The position numbers and the translations under genes are program-made. DNA of 64,000 bases from Rutidosis leptorrhynchoides (taxonomy: Eukaryota > Streptophyta > Magnoliopsida > Asterales > Asteraceae): contig NC_092336.1 in the NCBI RefSeq assembly GCF_046630445.1, positions 205,377,001 through 205,441,000 on the forward strand. Reading direction: 5' to 3'. Below, piece by piece: positions 60,101 to 64,000 of this stretch (positions within the stretch are counted from its first letter, which is position 1; every line of letters begins with the position of its first letter). The notes beneath the pieces were generated by a model, which saw only the letters and a list, made by a program, of their open reading frames with translations, did not search any database and was not told the origin of the DNA.

Positions 60101-61681
60101 GTCAGCACAAACTAAATCCAAGGCATGCAAAATGGGTTGAATTCTTGCAGATGTACTCCTTTGTGTCTAAACATAAGGCTGGTACTTCTAATGTTGTTGC
60201 TGATGCTCTCTCAAGGAGATATTCTTTGTTGTCAATTCTGGAAGCTAGAGTTCTTGGATTTTCATTTGTTAAGGAGTTATATGAAGCTGATCCAGACTTT
60301 GCTCCTATTTTGAACTGTTCTCCTGCTGAGTCCAAAAGGGATTATGTTGAGCAAGATGGTTTTCTATTCAAGGGCAGCAGATTCTGCATCCCAAAAGATT
60401 CAATCAGGGAGTTGCTGATTAGGGAAGCACATGGAGGTGGTTTAGCTGGTCATTTTGGGGTTAATAAAACATTGGAGATGCTAAATGAACACTTTTACTG
60501 GCCATGTATGGATAAAGATGTTAAAGCTGTGATTAATCGTTGTGCTACCTGCTTTCAAGCTAAGTCAACTTTTTACAAGGTTTTATATACTCCTCTTCCT
60601 GTTCCCAACCAGCCATGGGAAGATTTGAGCATGAATTTCATTGTTGCTTTACCAAGGACTCAGCGAGGCAAAGACTCTATTATGGTTGTTGTTGACAGGT
60701 TTTCAAAGATGGCTCATTTCATAGCCTGCAACAAAACCAATGATGCTACTGTTGTTGCTACTTTATTCTTCAAAGAAATTGTTCGTCTTCATGGAGTTCC
60801 CAAAACCATTGTGTCTGATTGAGATACAAAGTTCTTAAGCTATTTTTGGAAGACATTATGGAAGCTGCTTGGAACAAAGCTTTTATTCAGCACTTCTCAC
60901 CATCCCCAAACTGATGGTCAAAACTGAAGTTACCAATAGAACTGTGGGAATGCTGCTGAGAGCACTTGTAAAGAAAAGTTTGAAGGAGTGGGATTTGAAG
61001 CTTGCTCAAGCTGAATTTGCTTTCAATAGAGCACCTAATTACTCCACTGGAAAATGACCCTTTGAAATCTGCTATGGTGCAAATCCACTCACTCCCATTG
61101 ATTTGATTCCTTTTGCAATTGAGCCTAAGGCAAGTGTGGATGCAGTAGCAAAGGCCAAAGAAATAAAGAAGCTGTATGAGCAAGTGAGGGCCAAAATTGA
61201 GAAGACCAACCAGCAATACAAGGCTAAGGCTAACCAACACAGAAAGCAGCCCACTTTTATTCCTGGTGATCTTGTTTGGATTCATCTAAGGAAGGAAAGG
61301 TTTCCAGCAAAAAGGAAGAACAAGCTGATGCCAAGAGCTGAGGGTCCATTTAAAGTGTTGGGAAAAGTTGGTGATAATGCTTACAAAGTCGAGCTGCCTG
61401 GTGATGCTGCTGTGTCTAGCACATTTAATGTGGGTGATTTGATGCCATACTTGGAAGATGACAACCTCGAGAACTTGAGGTCAAGTTCATTTTTAGAGGG
61501 GGAGGATGATGCGGGTGAGCTGGGCAATGTAACCAGCAACACAGCCAGCACGAGCTCAAAAGATGTTACACCCGAATCAGGCCAAGCAATGGTCGTGTTG
61601 CCATCTATTTCGTACCATCTAAGTGTTTTTGGAGCTGGTTCAAGAAGCTCAGGGGTGACCCTACTTCAGTCCTTAAACTGA
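57188..61681 (+). pseudogene. E3 gag-pol polyprotein, disabled; reading frame runs into the 3' LTR
   Basis: Starts MADISRNMTLEEAHN at 57188. The gag domain (57480-57900) is followed by a CCHC knuckle CFKCHGFGHFQAQC near 58117, protease DGGS near 58393, and reverse transcriptase with YFDDILVYSK near 59446. RNase H (DASGVGIGAVL near 59886) and an integrase zinc finger (60430-60560) come next. The integrase core is broken after VSD at 60820, and a GPY/F-type module follows (RAEGPFKVLGKVGDNAYKVELP near 61338). Breaks seen: a frameshift near 57445, an in-frame stop at 57904, a stop at 60820, a frameshift near 60920 and a stop at 61055. The last frame passes through the polypurine tract (encoding EGEDD) and continues 57 codons plus a stop into the 3' LTR. 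This recalls CRM-type chromoviruses, but the lineage is not settled. Confidence 0.92.
61495..61506 (+). other. E3 polypurine tract
   Basis: AGAGGGGGAGGA directly abuts the 3' LTR. Confidence 0.92.
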
Positions 61682-62663
61682 AGTAGTTATGTTTTAATGA
61701 ATAAAGTTTTTGATAGTTGAAGGCAAGCCAGCAATTAAGAAGAACCAGCTAGCCGGACCAGCAAATGAGCTTAGTTTAGTCAGTATAGCTTTAATTCACT
61801 CAGTCGGGTAACCAGCAAATCAAGCCAGCAAAGTTATACTTAGACAAACCAGCTAGTCCAACCAGCTGAAGAATTTTAAGTTCAACCAGCACATGAAACT
61901 TAGTTCAACCAGCAGGCGATGCTATTTTCTTTCTAAAGGGCCAGCTTGCTGATGCGATTCAAAGTTTACTTAGCATTTCAATAAACCGGTCAGGTCATGT
62001 GCTTAACACGTGCACGACTGTTCTAGAAGAATGTTAGCTGTCCAAGGAAGATTTCCATCTATCATTGGATACTTTTTATCATGGAAGGAGCACTAACAAA
62101 TGGCAGGCTTTTTGCAGATTGTGTCCTTTATCCTTATTGGCTAAATTGTAATTGTTTGTCCTTTTTTGTCTCCATTTTCTTTTTATGTTTTTGTCTTATT
62201 TAGAAAATAGCTGTTAAGCTTCTTCTATAAATAGAGAGTTCTTGTAATTGTAAAACTTGGTTGATGATTAAATGAAAAGTTTGATAGAGCTTATCTATTT
62301 ACAAAATCTCTGTGTCTTTACGAATCTTTGATTCCGGTGGCTAAGAGTGGTTTCTTTATCAGTGTTTGTGGTGTTACTTTATCAAACATTGTGGTGAAAT
62401 CCAAATCTTCATATATGATATTATAGTTGTGGTGGAATCTTTATCAGTTGTAGTTGAAGATTTGGAGTGTTTCTAGATCTCTAATTGTGGTGGTATCTTT
62501 ATCAATTAAGGGTTTAGATTCTCTATCCTTTGTGTTCTTATTTCAGAGTTTTATACTCTGTTTTGGGGCTGTTGCTGTTACAATTTGGGGGTTTGTGTTC
62601 AGATCTGTTTAAGTGAAGAAAGCTTGTTCTAAATTGCGTTTTTAAAGTCATAATTACGCATCA
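61507..62663 (+). repeat. E3 3' LTR (1,157 bp)
   Basis: Starts TGATGCGGG and ends ACGCATCA, followed by the target duplication CATTC. It shows the unoccupied E4 target at about 61844-61848. Confidence 0.95.
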
Positions 62664-62668
62664 CATTC

Positions 62669-63034
62669 ACTAAGCATTAGCTTACCCTCTCGTTGTTTAC
62701 ATTTTTAGGTTCGGAAGCGGATTGGCAAGGGTATGCTCGGGACTTAGATGAATTCCCTTTTGATGCTTGCTTGTATTATTTTTGGATTTGACCTAGGATT
62801 GGGTAGTTTATCCCCAAACATCATGCTCGTAGTTGTTTGGAACTTAAACTCATATGGGTCGAAACTTGTATTTTGTAATCTTAATTCGTATATTGTATGT
62901 TTTAAAGTTATTGAACTTATTATTATATTAGAGATGTTTTTGAAAACATAATTGGGACCTAAAAGTCGTTAATATTATTACGCTAAAAAGAAAAAAAAAT
63001 ATGGGCCGGATTAATTACGGGTTGGGTTGTTTCA
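62669..63034 (+). repeat. Solo LTR, right part
   Basis: Continues the LTR begun at 41508 and ends GGTTGTTTCA before TTTTG. The short ORF inside has no recognisable product. Confidence 0.85.
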
Positions 63035-63630
63035 TTTTGACTCGTAACTCCGATTTAGTCGCCTTTTATTTTTTGAAATCGTGTATTTTTCGAGATCTGT
63101 CCGTTGGAACGCTTCTAAAGTGGCAAAAATAATTTTGAAATCAGTCAGACCTTATATGATATTGCGATTTTTTTAATTAACCTTGATAATGCTCGATTTG
63201 CGAAATGTGACTATTCAAATTGATTGAGTGGTTTCATGTACTTTTATTCAAGATTAGTGATAAATTTAACGGATCACAAACTAGAATGTTCTATATAAAG
63301 TTATAAGCGGTTAAGTATGGGAAAAAGTCGAAACGAACAAAAACGTCAAAAGTGAAGGTCTTTGTGGTTGAATTTCGAAAAAAAACTTGGGACAAACCGC
63401 CTTTGGTTGTTTGCCAACGGATACATCTCGATAAAATACACGATTTTAAATAAATGGTGACTAAATCGGAGCTACTAGTCAAAAGATACGGCCATTCAAG
63501 CTTTTTGCCCAACAAGCACCAAGCACCACACACGGTGCGTGGTGCGTGTTCGCGATGAAAATTGTCTGTCTCGGTCAATATCTCAGCAGCACGCATCCAC
63601 AACAAGCATGGGTGCGTGGTGTGTCTTTAA

Positions 63631-64000
63631 CTTGTTGAATGTTTATTTGTATGTTTTATTTTTAGGAGCAAACTGACTCCCAACTCCATTACATCATAAC
63701 AAGAAACCCAATGATTAGAAAGCTAATTGACAAAGAATCCGAGCTCGACTTTTTGCTGTGATTGATATTTGAAACACCAAATTTTGTGATCAATGATCCT
63801 GTAACTTAAAAGCCGACATAAAAGAAATGGTTAGCAAAAATAATCGTTTCACTTCGTATTTTTGAAGGTGTTTTAACTACAAATCATAAAATATGAAATA
63901 ATAAGTTAGACAATGTTACCTTTGGTGTAATTCATAGTTGTAGAGTTACAAAATACATGGAGTATTAAAATTTAACCAACACCTGTACATATCAACAAAC
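63631..64000. other. Unassigned DNA at the right edge
   Basis: No gene or repeat end was recognised. The minus-strand frame at 63291-63605 lies mostly in the inverted-repeat arm and is not credible as a gene. Confidence 0.5.

Larger units (their letters stand above)
43345..62663 (+). mobile_element. E3: Ty3/gypsy retrotransposon with decayed gag-pol, host of nested E4
   Basis: LTRs of 1,157 bp start TGATGCGGGTGAGC and end ATTACGCATCA. The target duplication CATTC is at 43340-43344 and 62664-62668. The 5' LTR is split by E4 into 43345-43687 and 56221-57034, which sum exactly to 1,157. A Met-tRNA-type primer site and a strong polypurine tract are present. About 14 substitutions separate the LTRs by eye (about 1.2 %). 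Confidence 0.95.
41361..63630. mobile_element. Large inverted-repeat (foldback-like) element interrupted by nested retrotransposons
   Basis: The left arm runs 41361-41507 and continues after the solo LTR at 63040-63120. Its reverse complement is found at about 63395-63630. Shared landmarks are GAGATATTGACCGAGACA, GTGTGGTGCTTG, CGTATCTTTTGACT and CTCCGATTTAGTC, plus AAATCGTGTATTTT. The arms are about 230 bp and imperfect. The outer ends and target duplication are not resolved, so the type (MITE, Mutator-like or foldback) is open. Confidence 0.65.

Noticed and set aside
63291..63605. 104-codon minus-strand ORF
   Set aside because: It overlaps the inverted-repeat arm, has no recognisable domain and no conserved match in the left arm's frame.

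Overview
The window is nuclear DNA from a flowering plant. It is AT-rich, full of long (TA)n and (ATT)n microsatellites, and built almost entirely of LTR retrotransposons inserted into one another. One host gene with clear introns is present. The retroelement families (long LTRs starting TGTGACGACCC or TGTAGTGACCC, initiator-Met-tRNA primer sites) look to me like those of Compositae (Asteraceae). That assignment is recognition without a search, so it is tentative.

Left block, 1-33850. The end of a Ty1/copia-like element (1-1429 and 27830-28918) is split by E1 (1430-27824), a non-autonomous Ty3/gypsy-type element with 4.7-kb LTRs and target duplication TCTAC. E1 is itself split by E2 (7483-20726, target duplication GCATA), a chromodomain-bearing Ty3/gypsy element with 3,271-bp LTRs and a broken gag-pol. 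Between its primer site and gag, E2 also carries an acidic ORF and an F-box protein gene. After the copia LTR, a 2,781-bp segment is repeated in tandem with no difference found (28246-31026 and 31027-33807). The second copy runs into a Helitron 3' terminus (hairpin plus CTAG).

Host gene, about 34599-39442. A three-exon plus-strand gene encodes a glutathionyl-hydroquinone reductase (Xi-class glutathione transferase, CPWA motif). SINEs lie just upstream. Intron 1 holds a 745-bp hAT-type element with an 8-bp target duplication, and intron 2 holds a long (TA)n tract. A 5'-truncated minus-strand LINE-like insertion (39681-40986) follows.

Right block, about 41360-63630. Four layers are stacked. 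A long inverted-repeat element is split by a solo LTR of about 2.2 kb (41508-43344 plus 62669-63034, target duplication TTTTG). The solo LTR is split by E3 (43345-62663, target duplication CATTC), a Ty3/gypsy element with 1,157-bp LTRs and a decayed gag-pol. The 5' LTR of E3 is split by E4 (43688-56215), a second copy of the non-autonomous E1 family.

E1, E4 and E2 share the primer site, LTR blocks, and a distinctive hairpin plus a non-canonical polypurine-tract region before the 3' LTR. This suggests the E1/E4 family is mobilised by E2-like elements. E1 and E4 also share three short decayed reading frames that I cannot assign to any family. The items most worth follow-up are the F-box gene carried by E2, the shared frames of E1/E4, and the exact tandem duplication ending in a Helitron hairpin.
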